Source of the DNA: an uncultured Bacteroidales bacterium
GTDB taxonomy: Bacteria; Bacteroidota; Bacteroidia; Bacteroidales; Muribaculaceae
NCBI GenBank assembly: GCA_902774055.1
Contig: CACYGX010000007.1
Span: forward strand, 124,001-188,000
Length of the DNA: 64,000 nucleotides
Direction: 5' to 3'
Below the pieces are notes generated by a model. That model ran no database searches, was not told the origin of the DNA, and worked only from the letters and a program-made list of their open reading frames with translations. Both the position numbers and the translations under genes were made by a program. Within the stretch, counting starts at the first letter, position 1, and every line of letters starts with the position of its first letter. Of the stretch, positions 8,929 to 18,509 are shown in pieces.

Positions 8929-9558
8929 ATGAACAGAATAGGTAAATTATATTTCAAGTACGGCACGATGGGGTCGGCTAAGACGGCCATGCTGCTCACC
9001 CAGGCCTATAACTTTGAGGAACGCGGCATGCATTACCTGTGCATGAAGCCCATCATCGATGACCGCGAGAACGATAACGTCATCCGTTCCCGCATCGGCA
9101 TTGAGCGCAAGTGTTCATGGATTTACCCCGACAGCGACTTGTATGCCATGCTCAAGGACATGTTCGACAAGACCCTCGTTGTTAAAGACTGGATCCTCAT
9201 CGACGAAGCACAATTCCTGGCAGCAGAGCAAATCGACCAGCTGGCTCGCATCGTCGATGACTTTGGCGCCAACGTCGTGTGCTACGGCCTGCGCACCGAC
9301 TTCCAGTCCCACCTGTTTGAAGGCTCAAGACGCCTGTTTGAACTCGCCGACACCATTGAGGAGATCAAGTCCACCTGCTCCTGTGGCCGCAAGACCATCA
9401 TTAATGCCCGCATCGACTCTCAGGGCAACATCGTCACCGACGGTAACCAGGTCGAGATTGGCGGTGATGACAAATATGTGTCGCTGTGCCGCCGCTGCTG
9501 GCGCAATCGTCGCATCGAGAGCACCAGCCGCAACGCCATCAAGTTTGAGGGAGAATAA
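8929..9558 (+). CDS. tdk: Thymidine kinase (type II)
   Basis: Phosphorylates thymidine to dTMP in nucleotide salvage. The 209-residue protein has the P-loop GTMGSAKT (residues 12-19), the catalytic LIDEAQF (DE at 92-93), and a structural zinc site formed by C150/C152 and C187/C190 (CSCG and CRRC). Lys in the P-loop and the lasso region are in the usual places. It is preceded by its own promoter and ends 12 nt before a convergent gene. Confidence 0.94.
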   Translation: MNRIGKLYFKYGTMGSAKTAMLLTQAYNFEERGMHYLCMKPIIDDRENDNVIRSRIGIERKCSWIYPDSDLYAMLKDMFDKTLVVKDWILIDEAQFLAAEQIDQLARIVDDFGANVVCYGLRTDFQSHLFEGSRRLFELADTIEEIKSTCSCGRKTIINARIDSQGNIVTDGNQVEIGGDDKYVSLCRRCWRNRRIESTSRNAIKFEGE

Positions 9559-9570
9559 CGAAGACGTCTC

Positions 9571-9924
9571 TTATCTCTTTTTCCTGCTATTGGTGGGGAA
9601 GAACAAGTGAAGCATCCAGCTGACAAGGGTCAACACGATGCTGAATCCCATAGCCCACCAGAAACTATCAACGGTGAAGTGCGGGCCAACGAGCCAGGAG
9701 CACAACATCACCATCAAGGCGTTGATGACAAAGGTGAACAAGCCCAGTGTCAACAGGTTGATGGGTAATGCAAAGAACTTGACCAGCGGACGAATACATG
9801 AGTTGACAAAGCCAAGGACTATGGCGACAATCAGGGCCCACCACCAGGGGTCAACCGTCACGCCGTCGAGAGTGAACGCGGTAATAAGCACCGCGAGCGC
9901 CGAAATAATCAGTCGTGTAATCAT
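9571..9924 (-). CDS. Four-TM phage-holin-family (DUF360) membrane protein
   Basis: The 117-residue protein has four membrane helices and the conserved segment GFVNSCIRPLVKFFALPINLLTLGL, typical of the small chromosomal membrane family grouped with mycobacteriophage-type holins. These proteins are usually not in prophages, and nothing nearby here is phage-derived. Function is unknown. Convergent with tdk. A possible promoter of TACCTTTA type lies on the minus strand at 10001-9994. Confidence 0.75.
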   Translation of the reverse strand: MITRLIISALAVLITAFTLDGVTVDPWWWALIVAIVLGFVNSCIRPLVKFFALPINLLTLGLFTFVINALMVMLCSWLVGPHFTVDSFWWAMGFSIVLTLVSWMLHLFFPTNSRKKR

Positions 9925-10064
9925 ATCACTTACAATTTAGGATTACATTATATATATTAAGGTATTATAGCCATCGATATCTATCGACCCGATAAAGGTA
10001 CAATATTTTTCGATAAGAAAAACCAATAATCGTGCTTTTTGAGCCAAATACTGAATTTTTTCAG

Positions 10065-10072
10065 TAATTTTG
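10065..10072 (+). promoter_or_regulatory. Promoter of the YitT-family gene
   Basis: TAATTTTG matches TANNTTTG. It gives a leader of about 25 nt before the ATG at 10103 and excludes an in-frame start at 10070. Confidence 0.6.
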
Positions 10073-10102
10073 CAGCTCCAATTAAAATCACTTTATCACA
10101 CT

Positions 10103-11035
10103 ATGACAGAATCAACTAGAAAATACTTCAATCTGGCCCAGGACTATGTGATGATTACCTTTGGCCTGTTCCTTTATGCCTTTGGATTCACTGCATTTAT
10201 CCTCCCCGAGAAAATCGTGATTGGCAGCGTGACGGGTCTGTCATCGCTCATCCACTTCTGGCTCGGCTGGAACGTGGCTATCACCTATTATGCTATCAAC
10301 ATCATCCTGCTATGCATCGCCTTCCACAGCGTGGGCAAGCAGTTCGTGCTGCGCACCATCATGGGCGCGACGATAGCGACGATCTTGATAGGAGTTCTGC
10401 AACCCATGTTCCCGGTTCCCATCATCGAGCAACAGACGTTCATGAACGTCATCCTGGGTGCTGTGTTGTGCGGCTTCGGCTTGGGCATCGTCTTCACCCA
10501 CAACGGCAGCACGGGCGGTACCGACATCATCGCAGCGATGGTGGCCAAGTACAGTACCGTGTCGTTTGGCCGCACGATGATGTACTGCGACGTGCTCATC
10601 ATCTGCTCGTCTTGGCTGCTCTTCCACTCGATTGACAAGATCGTTTACGGTCTCATCTTCATGGTCATCTACTCGGTCGCTGCCGACCGTGTCATCAACA
10701 ACACACGCCAGAGCGTCCAGTTCCAGATTATCAGCAAGAAGTGGCAGGAAATCGCCGACAATGTCATCTCCGAGGCCCATCGCGGCTGCACCATCCTCGA
10801 CGGGACCGGCTGGTACACCAAGGCCGACGTCAAGATTGTCATGGTCATGTGCCGCAAGCACGAGAGCGTGAACATCTTCCGCATCATCAAGCAGACCGAC
10901 CGCGAGGCCATCATCACCCAGAGCAACGTTAACGGCGTTTATGGTTTCGGCTTTGACGAGCTCAAAGTGCGCACCCGCAACAAGAAAAAAACCACTCCTG
11001 CTCCAGAAACCCAGACCGAAGAAAACCCGAAGTAA
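10103..11035 (+). CDS. YitT family membrane protein
   Basis: The 310-residue protein has five to six membrane helices (about residues 15-185, including FGLFLYAFGFTAFILPEKIV and GSTGGTDIIA, a family signature) followed by a soluble DUF2179 domain (about 200-285, GCTILDGTGWYT). The family is conserved in bacteria without a firmly known substrate. The in-frame start at 10070 falls in the promoter, so the ATG at 10103 is used. A strong terminator follows. Confidence 0.88.
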   Translation: MTESTRKYFNLAQDYVMITFGLFLYAFGFTAFILPEKIVIGSVTGLSSLIHFWLGWNVAITYYAINIILLCIAFHSVGKQFVLRTIMGATIATILIGVLQPMFPVPIIEQQTFMNVILGAVLCGFGLGIVFTHNGSTGGTDIIAAMVAKYSTVSFGRTMMYCDVLIICSSWLLFHSIDKIVYGLIFMVIYSVAADRVINNTRQSVQFQIISKKWQEIADNVISEAHRGCTILDGTGWYTKADVKIVMVMCRKHESVNIFRIIKQTDREAIITQSNVNGVYGFGFDELKVRTRNKKKTTPAPETQTEENPK

Positions 11036-11078
11036 CAAAAAGCTACCAAAAATCAAAAATTGATAACACAATCAACAA

Positions 11079-11114
11079 ATTTTAGGCGCGAAACAAAAAT
11101 TTCGCGCCTAAAAT
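11079..11114 (+). terminator. Strong terminator after the YitT gene
   Basis: A perfect 15-bp stem: ATTTTAGGCGCGAAA (11079-11093), loop CAAAAA, TTTCGCGCCTAAAAT (11100-11114). The A/T ends of the stem work as a U-tract in both directions. Confidence 0.8.
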
Positions 11115-11136
11115 TGTATATTTTCAAAAAAATTGA

Positions 11137-11144
11137 TATTTTTG
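11137..11144 (+). promoter_or_regulatory. Promoter of the C10 protease gene
   Basis: TATTTTTG matches TANNTTTG, with TTG at 11114-11116 about 20 nt upstream. The ATG is 73 nt downstream. Confidence 0.55.
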
Positions 11145-11217
11145 CAAAGTTTTAAGGAGTTGTGGTTACTACTTCAGACCAAAATCACATTAACTATAAT
11201 ATCATTAACATCTAGAA

Positions 11218-14200
11218 ATGAGGAAATTACTTACCATGTCGGCAATTTTGATTGCCGCCAGTGCACTGGCCGCGCCAGTGACACCAGACAAGGCTCTACA
11301 GGCCGCCAAAGAATTTATGTCAAAGCATCACCCGGGTGTGACCATGAAGGCCTCCCCTGTCAAGAGGGCACCCAAGATGATGTCCAACGGCCAAGCATCG
11401 TCTGACCAGAGCAACTATTACATCTTTAATTCATCCGCTGATAAAGGCTACGTTATCGTGTCGGGCGACGACCGCACGACACCGATTCTTGGCTACATCG
11501 ACCAGGGCAGTTTTGACCCCAATAATGTGCCCGCTAACATGCAGGCATGGCTCGACAACTATGCCCAGCAGATACAGTCCCTTGATGCCTATGGCATCAC
11601 CGGAGACGGGTTTACCTCTCCGCGTCCCACGCGCAACAGCATCTCCCCGCTGATTACCAGCCATTGGGACCAGGGCGACCCCTACTGGAACCACTGCCCC
11701 GAGTTCATGGATATTGACGAGAATGGTGATACCATTGGCGAGTTTGCCTACACGGGTTGTGTGGCAACGTCGATGGCCCAGATCCTGAACTACTACAAGT
11801 CACCGCTTTATTGCACCCAGCTGATTCCGTCATATATTGTCACCTACTATTGGCAAGAGGAATACGGTGCATTTGAGACCGATCCCCTTGAGCCCATGAT
11901 GTTCGACTGGGACAACATGAAGGACCGCTATACGGGCGCCGAGACACAGGCCGAGAAGGATGCCGTTGCTTGGCTCATGCTCTATGCGGGATGTGCCGCA
12001 CACATGCAGTATGGCCTCAATGCCTCGAGCACCAGCGACCCCTATATTCCCACCGCTCTTAACGAATACTTCAACTACGACGCCAAGCTCGTTTATCGCA
12101 GCGACTATGAGCAGGCTGATTGGGAGGAGATGATCTATCAGGAACTGGTAGAAGGACGTCCCATGATCTATAACGGTCGTGCCGGAACGGGTGGCGGTCA
12201 CTCGTTTGTGTGCGACGGCTATGCCTATGGCGACCTGTTCCACATCAACTGGGGCTGGGGCGGCATCGGTGACGGCTACTTCGTCCTGTCAGTACTTAAC
12301 CCCTATGCCGGAGGTGTAGGAGCAGCTCACAGTATGGAAGGCTACAACATCGACCAGACCGCCGTCATCGGCATTCAGCCTGGCTATAGTGGCCATCAGG
12401 AGGCTGTTGACCACCGCCTGACGGTTTGGAACATGTATTACACGGGCACACGCTCCTTTGAGCGCAGCGATGACGGCAACTTCAAACTTAACAAGCGTCG
12501 TTACATCAAGGTGACAGCCGAGGACCACATCGACGACGGCACCAAGTACCTGCGCGGCATCGCCCTCTATGACAGCAACGATAATTTTGTTCAGATCATC
12601 GCCCAGACCTACTATGGTGCCAGCTACCTGTCCATCACCGACAGTTGGCCCGACAACCAGAGTTCGATAACCTATCCCTTTGGTCAAGGTATCACCAGCG
12701 GTGTTTACAAGATTGTTCCTGTCTGCTCTCTCCCTGGTAGCGACGAGTGGAAACCCATGATTGACGGTGACCGTTATTACATCAAAGCCACCTTCAATGG
12801 CGATTGGGTAACCTTTGAGGACCATCCCATCGTGAACCTGCAGTCCACCAACTTTGAGTTTACTGGTGGTGAAAAAGTGGGCACAGCCGAGCAGTGCCAC
12901 GTTACCGTCAAGAACAACAGTGACGACCGCTATAGCGGCAGGTTGTTCCTCTATGTTGACAATGAGCCCATGGACGAATACGGCGAATATACCACCGTTG
13001 TCGAGGCTGAGATTCCCGCTGGCGGCACCAAGGTCGTTACCTTCAACTTCACGCCCAAGAATCCTGGTACAAAGAGCGCTCACCTGTCAACCTACGATAA
13101 CACCTGGTCCGATCCTATTCCCGGCACGGGCAACGTGAGCATCGCCGACAACGCGATGGTGCCCATGAACCTGACCGTTGACATCAATGCCCTGGGTGCC
13201 GATGAGAACATGATTGTCTATGACAGCTTCATCCGCTTCAAGGTCGATGTGACCAACCATGCCGACGGTGACTACACCCGCTACCTGCTGGCTCCCATCT
13301 TCTACGTCGATGAGAACAACCACGGCACCATGATCAGCTACCAGAATGTGGCAGTGAACATTCCCGCCGGTGCGACCCAGACATTCTACTTCGACTTTGA
13401 CAACCTGGCCTTCGGTTCCCGTTATGCGCTCAACATCTACGGCCGCAACGAGAATGACTCCACCAAGAACCTCGTTCCTCCCGGTGGCAGCAAGATTTAC
13501 ACCATTGACCACGGTATGGTGGTTTGGGACGGACAGGGCAACCGCATGGGCTACAAGCCCTACAACGGCATCCGCGTTCCCGAGAACGCCGCTGCCGTGA
13601 GTCTGGAAGGTCTCAACCTGACCTCACTGATTCCCAATGACAACCCCAACACGCTGTTCTTTATTGGCAATACTGACAGATACATTCCTGCAGGTCTTGA
13701 AGCCAAGAACGTTATCAAGAACAACGTGGCACAACGCGACGTAGTGCTCTACCACGGCTATGACTTCTATACGCCCTACCGCTTCTCGGCTGCCAACATC
13801 AGCTATGAGCGCCAGTTCAACAAGGGCCGCCATGCAGGCCAGGAAGGTGGCTGGAGCACCATGGTACTGCCCTTCGCAGCCACCAATGTGACCGCCGATG
13901 GCACCGCTATCGACTGGATGCACAGCAAGACCGACGCCAAGGGCCTTTGGGTCTGCAACTTCAGCGAGGAAGAAGACACCAACGATGACGCCATGCTGAT
14001 TGCAGGCTATATGGGCAATGAACTGGAGGCCAATGTGCCCTACTTCGTAGCACCCTACGATGGTGCAAACGGTACCGACATGCGAGGCAAGACCTTCGTC
14101 TTCAGCGCCAACAATGTGACCGTGAAGCCCAATCCCAGCGCCATCACCAGCGGCACCCACCACATGGCAGTGGGCGAATTTGCCCAAAAGGCCATCGACG

Positions 14201-14541
14201 ACGCTTACTTCCTGAATGCCGCCGGCAGCCACTTCGTGAAAGCCAACAATGGTACAGTCAATGCCTTTGAGGTCTATGCCGACGATGTGAAAGCCAGCAA
14301 TGCGACCATGCTGCAGATCGTCCTCGACGAGAATAACGAGGATGCTCCCAGTATCATGTATGGCGACGTGGACAAGGACGGCGAGGTAGGCATCAGCGAC
14401 GTCAGCGCCCTCATCGATTACCTGCTCACCGGTAATGCCACCGACATCGACCTGGCTGCAGCCGACTGCGACCGTGACGGCGAGGTGAGCATCAACGACG
14501 TGAGCTCACTGATTGACTACCTGCTCACTGGAGCTTGGTAA
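11218..14541 (+). CDS. Secreted C10 (streptopain-like) cysteine protease with C-terminal dockerin-like repeats
   Basis: The protein has 1107 residues. A signal peptide covers 1-19. An inhibitory Spi prodomain (about 25-130) is followed by the peptidase domain (about 140-395), with the catalytic Cys181 in YTGCVATSMAQIL, His328 in GGGHSFVCDGYAYG and the NWGWGGIGDGYF motif. After it come about 650 residues of beta-rich repeats of immunoglobulin/CARDB type. Residues 1048-1107 form two dockerin-like calcium loops (GDVDKDGEVGISDVSALIDY and DCDRDGEVSINDVSSLIDY). Streptopain itself is about 400 residues, so this is a much larger cell-surface or exported form. It is monocistronic: its own promoter lies upstream and a 16-bp terminator stem downstream. 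Substrate unknown. Confidence 0.9.
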   Translation: MRKLLTMSAILIAASALAAPVTPDKALQAAKEFMSKHHPGVTMKASPVKRAPKMMSNGQASSDQSNYYIFNSSADKGYVIVSGDDRTTPILGYIDQGSFDPNNVPANMQAWLDNYAQQIQSLDAYGITGDGFTSPRPTRNSISPLITSHWDQGDPYWNHCPEFMDIDENGDTIGEFAYTGCVATSMAQILNYYKSPLYCTQLIPSYIVTYYWQEEYGAFETDPLEPMMFDWDNMKDRYTGAETQAEKDAVAWLMLYAGCAAHMQYGLNASSTSDPYIPTALNEYFNYDAKLVYRSDYEQADWEEMIYQELVEGRPMIYNGRAGTGGGHSFVCDGYAYGDLFHINWGWGGIGDGYFVLSVLNPYAGGVGAAHSMEGYNIDQTAVIGIQPGYSGHQEAVDHRLTVWNMYYTGTRSFERSDDGNFKLNKRRYIKVTAEDHIDDGTKYLRGIALYDSNDNFVQIIAQTYYGASYLSITDSWPDNQSSITYPFGQGITSGVYKIVPVCSLPGSDEWKPMIDGDRYYIKATFNGDWVTFEDHPIVNLQSTNFEFTGGEKVGTAEQCHVTVKNNSDDRYSGRLFLYVDNEPMDEYGEYTTVVEAEIPAGGTKVVTFNFTPKNPGTKSAHLSTYDNTWSDPIPGTGNVSIADNAMVPMNLTVDINALGADENMIVYDSFIRFKVDVTNHADGDYTRYLLAPIFYVDENNHGTMISYQNVAVNIPAGATQTFYFDFDNLAFGSRYALNIYGRNENDSTKNLVPPGGSKIYTIDHGMVVWDGQGNRMGYKPYNGIRVPENAAAVSLEGLNLTSLIPNDNPNTLFFIGNTDRYIPAGLEAKNVIKNNVAQRDVVLYHGYDFYTPYRFSAANISYERQFNKGRHAGQEGGWSTMVLPFAATNVTADGTAIDWMHSKTDAKGLWVCNFSEEEDTNDDAMLIAGYMGNELEANVPYFVAPYDGANGTDMRGKTFVFSANNVTVKPNPSAITSGTHHMAVGEFAQKAIDDAYFLNAAGSHFVKANNGTVNAFEVYADDVKASNATMLQIVLDENNEDAPSIMYGDVDKDGEVGISDVSALIDYLLTGNATDIDLAAADCDRDGEVSINDVSSLIDYLLTGAW

Positions 14542-14571
14542 TCAACCCAATTAACATCATAATCCCATTAA

Positions 14572-14612
14572 TATAGAGGGGCGCGCCGAGTGAAGTGGCG
14601 CGCCCCTCTATA
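14572..14612. terminator. Bidirectional terminator between convergent genes
   Basis: A perfect 16-bp stem: TATAGAGGGGCGCGCC (14572-14587) and GGCGCGCCCCTCTATA (14597-14612), with a 9-nt loop. It serves the C10 protease gene and the convergent SGNH-like gene. Confidence 0.75.
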
Positions 14613-14636
14613 CTGATATTATCCTTGTGAAATATT

Positions 14637-15680
14637 TTACAACGTGCGGCCTATTGGGGAGTTGTGGTAAGCACGGTCGATGAGTTCGGTGCACCGATGA
14701 GTGAGCATATGCATACCGTCATAGTAGCTCTGCAGGTCGTTCATCAACTCATTGTCACAACTGTAGTCAAACACGTGGTCCTTGCCCATGATCTCGCACA
14801 ACACGACATGGTCGATACCCGACAGGCCCATAACGCGATAGCGGGGAGGAACAATCACGATATAATCCACATGGTTCTCGTCGAGAAGGCGGCGGATGTC
14901 GCGCAACAGCGCCTCGGCCTCGGGACCGATGCTCAACGGCTGCGGATCGGGATTGGGAATCATGTTGACCAGCCAGGGCACGTCGGCAAAGAACTCATCG
15001 GGATGGTTGATTACCATCGTGTCAAGTGCGGTGCTGTAATCCTCGTTCATCACCTCGTTGCGGGCACAGGGCGTCTTATTGATTTTGGCGTCGGCCAGCA
15101 GGCGGTTGGCCACTTCCTCGGTGGGCCACAGGTTATAGAGCAACATGTCAGGGTCGCGCAAGGCGTTGAAATGAACCCGGTGGAAATGCAGCCACGACAT
15201 CTCGGGCGACACCTCGGGATGAGGCAGGAACGGCATTTCCTCATAGCGCTTGGGACGACGGTACATTTCCTCTTCCATCACCAGCAGGGCATGGCGCACT
15301 TTCACGCCGTGATTAACCAGATAACGCAACTCGTCGCGAATGCCCGTCAGTGTCTGGGCACCCACGGTAAAGTGGTAAACACTGGCCGAGTCGGGCAAAT
15401 ATTTCTTCCAGGCCGCTGCGGTATAGTTCGATGACAAGGAGGACCCGAAAATGAACGAGTCGAAATGCTCGGTGGGATTATAGTGCTTGAAGCCCTCCAG
15501 GGCCACAAAACGCTTGTTAGGGATGCGCTCGAGCGTGTCCCCAGGCTGAACCGAGACGCCATCATAACGATATACCACACGGAAGGGGTCCAAACACAAA
15601 TACAGGGCAACAAAGGCAAACACCGGCAGCAGAGCCACCAGGGTGCGCAATACAAATTTCTTCATTCCTTTCTGTCTCAT
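14637..15680 (-). CDS. SGNH-like membrane-anchored protein, partner of the MBOAT acyltransferase
   Basis: The 347-residue protein has one N-terminal membrane anchor (about 12-30) and an extracytoplasmic domain. FIFGSSLSSNY (Ser at 80-81) resembles the nucleophile block, and DGMH (321-324) has the DxxH spacing of SGNH hydrolases; IVIVPPRYR lies between. Together with the MBOAT gene 12 nt upstream, it fits the two-component O-acyltransferase design (AlgI/AlgX, DltB/DltD, PatA/PatB), in which the SGNH protein transfers an acyl group to an extracellular polymer. I infer this from motifs and context. The start could also be Met6 (15665). Confidence 0.6.
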   Translation of the reverse strand: MRQKGMKKFVLRTLVALLPVFAFVALYLCLDPFRVVYRYDGVSVQPGDTLERIPNKRFVALEGFKHYNPTEHFDSFIFGSSLSSNYTAAAWKKYLPDSASVYHFTVGAQTLTGIRDELRYLVNHGVKVRHALLVMEEEMYRRPKRYEEMPFLPHPEVSPEMSWLHFHRVHFNALRDPDMLLYNLWPTEEVANRLLADAKINKTPCARNEVMNEDYSTALDTMVINHPDEFFADVPWLVNMIPNPDPQPLSIGPEAEALLRDIRRLLDENHVDYIVIVPPRYRVMGLSGIDHVVLCEIMGKDHVFDYSCDNELMNDLQSYYDGMHMLTHRCTELIDRAYHNSPIGRTL

Positions 15681-15692
15681 CGGTTCATGTGT

Positions 15693-17090
15693 TTAGAATT
15701 GGAAATATATGAATTGCATGTTGCGGTCTAAACTCAAAATGGAGATGCCGATGACTATCGCCCAGTAGATGATCCATCGCACCGCAGTGGGGAACGGCAG
15801 ACGCTCCAATGGGAACTCATGCTTGCGGCCCAGCCACTCTATGATAAAGAATGGCACTATATAGAACAATGGTTGACCAAAGACGGGACGCAACTTCCAT
15901 GTGGTGTGCAATACCACGTCAATAATCTCATTCAAGTGCGCCAGGTTGTTAGCACGGAACGATATACCCACGAGCGCCACAATCAGGAAGGTGAAGAGGC
16001 AACGCGGTATGTCGCGCAGGGTGGCGTGGCCACTCAGGCGCTTGCTTGGCAGGAAAATATAGGGTACATTCAGCAGACCGAAGACCAGTCCCCAGATGGC
16101 AAATGTCCAATCGGCACCATGCCACAGGCCCGACAGCGTGAACAGCACCAGGACATTGAACACGGTGCGCAATTTGCCTCTGCGGGAGCCTCCCATCGGG
16201 AAATAGACATACAGGCGGAACCAGTTGATCAACGAAATGTGCCACCGCTGCCAGAATTCCTTCATGTTGCGTGAGAAGAACGGATAATGGAAGTTGGGCT
16301 GCAACTTGATATTGAGCAACTTGGCCGAGCCTATGGCGATATCACTATAACCCGAGAAGTCGGCATATATCTGCACCATAAACAGCACCGAGGCCCACAC
16401 CATGCTGGCGGCGGAGAAGTGATAGGGATTGTAGAGCAGCTGATCGACATAGTAGCCGACACTGTCGGCAACAATGACCTTCTTTCCTACACCCCACAGG
16501 ATCTGCCGCATGCCAATGACGGCTGTATCGTAATCAAACGTCTTGTTGCGCAGGAATTGGGGCAATAGATTGCTGGCGCGCTCAATAGGGCCGGCCACCA
16601 ACTGGGGAAAGAACGCGATGAACACGCCAAAGGCGACCACGTCACGCGTGGGCTTGATGTCGCCACGGTAAACGTCTATCGTGTAACTGATGGCCTGGAA
16701 GGTATAGAACGAAATACCCACGGGCAACAGGATGTGTAACGTGGGCCAGTCGGGATTGACACCGAACAGCCCCAGGAAGTCCACAAAACTGTCGCGCAGG
16801 AAGTTCAGATACTTAAACACCGCTAGGATGCCCACATTGAGGACAATATTGGCTGCTGACCAGAGCCTGTCATGACGCGAACGGTCGCCCCGCATCATCA
16901 ATGCCGAGCCCCATGTCGTCACCGATGTGAGCACGATCAGGCCCAGCATCCGCCAGTCCCACCAGCCATAGAACACATAGCTGGCGACAAGCAAAAACAG
17001 GTTTTGCCACTTGAGATTCTTGCGCAGCGCCCAATAGATAATGAACACCAGCGGCAAGAATAGCGCGTATGTATAAGAGTCAAATTGCAT
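15693..17090 (-). CDS. MBOAT family membrane O-acyltransferase (AlgI/DltB-like)
   Basis: The 465-residue polytopic protein carries the AlgI/DltB signatures: FYTFQAISYTIDVYRGDI, FFPQLVAGPIERA, FWQRWHISLINWF and the catalytic histidine in SGLWHGADW (His about 324). It brings an acyl group (usually acetyl) across the inner membrane for O-acylation of a surface or secreted polysaccharide. The longer reading from 17102 begins inside the promoter, so the ATG at 17090 is chosen, which makes the mRNA nearly leaderless. It is followed 12 nt later by its SGNH-like partner. Confidence 0.9.
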   Translation of the reverse strand: MQFDSYTYALFLPLVFIIYWALRKNLKWQNLFLLVASYVFYGWWDWRMLGLIVLTSVTTWGSALMMRGDRSRHDRLWSAANIVLNVGILAVFKYLNFLRDSFVDFLGLFGVNPDWPTLHILLPVGISFYTFQAISYTIDVYRGDIKPTRDVVAFGVFIAFFPQLVAGPIERASNLLPQFLRNKTFDYDTAVIGMRQILWGVGKKVIVADSVGYYVDQLLYNPYHFSAASMVWASVLFMVQIYADFSGYSDIAIGSAKLLNIKLQPNFHYPFFSRNMKEFWQRWHISLINWFRLYVYFPMGGSRRGKLRTVFNVLVLFTLSGLWHGADWTFAIWGLVFGLLNVPYIFLPSKRLSGHATLRDIPRCLFTFLIVALVGISFRANNLAHLNEIIDVVLHTTWKLRPVFGQPLFYIVPFFIIEWLGRKHEFPLERLPFPTAVRWIIYWAIVIGISILSLDRNMQFIYFQF

Positions 17091-17099
17091 AACAAACCG

Positions 17100-17107
17100 C
17101 AAAGGTA
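17100..17107 (-). promoter_or_regulatory. Promoter of the MBOAT-SGNH operon
   Basis: TACCTTTG on the minus strand. The MBOAT ATG begins 9 nt past the element, pointing to a leaderless or near-leaderless transcript. Confidence 0.6.
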
Positions 17108-17236
17108 GTAAATAGTTTTTAGTTGTTGGTCCTAAGCCCTTAGTTTTTCGTCATTAGCGCTGCTCACACGTTTGCACGCAGAATCTGCAGATGGCAGAGT
17201 GTTGCCAGTGGCACGGTTCTTGCTTGATTGTGGGCA

Positions 17237-18388
17237 ATGTTTATCTACACCTATACCGAAGCCGAAGGGACCGAGTCACGCCGAGTGGCAGGCGACATAG
17301 ACCATGTGCTCAAGCCTGCATTTGGCGATAGACCTGGCGTTAACGGACACCAATATACGGGTCCGCGACTGTGTGCGCGGATGCTGCAAGAGTATGAAGC
17401 GGCCCACCGTGAACTCATCAACGGCGTTATCACCGACCAGATGGTTCAACTCGTGGATATGGGCAATTATGGCGTGGGATTGCAAGTGAAAGCCCCTTGC
17501 GGACTGACATTATGTCATGCGGTGAGCGGCTCCACCGTCGGAGCCCGCATCGACATTGAGGATCTGCACTACCACCAGCAGTGGAGCGGAGCCCCGATGG
17601 AAGTGATCGACCGCAGCCACGTGGTAGAGAGCTCACAGGTCTTTCTGGAGCATGCCGCCGAATGGAAGGAGCAACTGACTGCGGCTTTCAAGGCCGATAG
17701 CAAAGGGGTGAAAATGCGCAACATGGCCATGAACAACATGGACGCCTACCTGGAACGCTATTTTGACGGTTCAGGAATCACCTACTATTGCGACAAACAG
17801 CATGCCGACGGCCACAAGGCCCGCCTGCTCATCCACTTGAACCGCTTTAAGACCCTGGACCTGCCCATTCCTCACGACGATTTCATCAATCACCTGGACC
17901 TGATCAAGCCGCACATGATCGATTTTGCCTACATGGCCCGCGACGGACGTTTCACCGTGCGCGGCGAGGTGCGTGACGACTGGCAACGGGCACCCCAGGC
18001 AACACAGGAGACTGTTGAGGGCAAGCCCACTCCCAGCGGCATCAAGGGCTGGCTGCATCGCTTGATTGACGGAGGCGAAAAGCAGGCGGTCGAAGTGCCC
18101 AAGTCACCCATGCAACAACTTGTTGACGAGGCGATGCAGGGCAAGTCATGCCAATACCACCTCACCGAGGACGAGGAACGGGACGGCAGATGCGAACTTC
18201 ACATCAGGCTCAGCCGCAGTCACGCGATGGTTATTGACCTCAACCATTGCGGCGACATCAAGGCCCGCATCGATCATGACATGGGCTACATCCCCCGCTT
18301 GACCGAACTCGCCAAGAAGTTCCCCTACCGCCTCACCGGCCCCCGCAAGAAGGTACAATGGATCACCGCTCCCAGAAACGAAGAATGA
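17237..18388 (+). CDS. Unknown cytoplasmic protein upstream of the MoxR/VWA pair
   Basis: The 383-residue protein has no signal peptide or membrane segment, and I do not recognise its family. The N-terminal third (to about 125) is Gly/His-rich. Two later stretches look alike: about 180-245 (YYCDKQHADGHKARLLIHL, then a hydrophobic D/P-rich segment and RGEVRDDW) and about 310-375 (YHLTEDEERDGRCELHIRL, then VIDLNHCGDIKARID). They may be an internal duplication. The first in-frame TTG (17228) is passed over for the ATG at 17237. The MoxR gene follows after 121 nt that contain a GC-rich repeat. A shared role with the ATPase is only a guess from proximity. Confidence 0.6.
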   Translation: MFIYTYTEAEGTESRRVAGDIDHVLKPAFGDRPGVNGHQYTGPRLCARMLQEYEAAHRELINGVITDQMVQLVDMGNYGVGLQVKAPCGLTLCHAVSGSTVGARIDIEDLHYHQQWSGAPMEVIDRSHVVESSQVFLEHAAEWKEQLTAAFKADSKGVKMRNMAMNNMDAYLERYFDGSGITYYCDKQHADGHKARLLIHLNRFKTLDLPIPHDDFINHLDLIKPHMIDFAYMARDGRFTVRGEVRDDWQRAPQATQETVEGKPTPSGIKGWLHRLIDGGEKQAVEVPKSPMQQLVDEAMQGKSCQYHLTEDEERDGRCELHIRLSRSHAMVIDLNHCGDIKARIDHDMGYIPRLTELAKKFPYRLTGPRKKVQWITAPRNEE

Positions 18389-18393
18389 CCACC

Positions 18394-18466
18394 CCGGTCC
18401 AGCCCCGTCCAGCAAAGCCGCGCCAGCGGCGGTCCAGTCCCTCCAGACCGTCCAGCCCCTCCAGGG
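18394..18466. repeat. CCAG-rich dispersed repeat, copy 1
   Basis: About 70 nt made of variants of GTCCAGCCC/CTCCAGTCC around a central hairpin GCCGC-GCCA-GCGGC. The same architecture recurs at 38327-38416 (copy 2). It lies between the unknown gene and the MoxR gene. Confidence 0.6.
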
Positions 18467-18509
18467 AAGCGGATGCCAACTAAAAACTAACGACTAAAAA
18501 CAAAATACA

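Noticed and set aside
9571-9924. Prophage remnant suggested by the holin-family gene
   Set aside because: This four-helix family is chromosomal in many bacteria and no other phage gene is near.
18394-18466. CRISPR array in the CCAG-rich repeats
   Set aside because: Units are 8-18 nt, not separated by unique spacers of constant length, and no cas genes are near.
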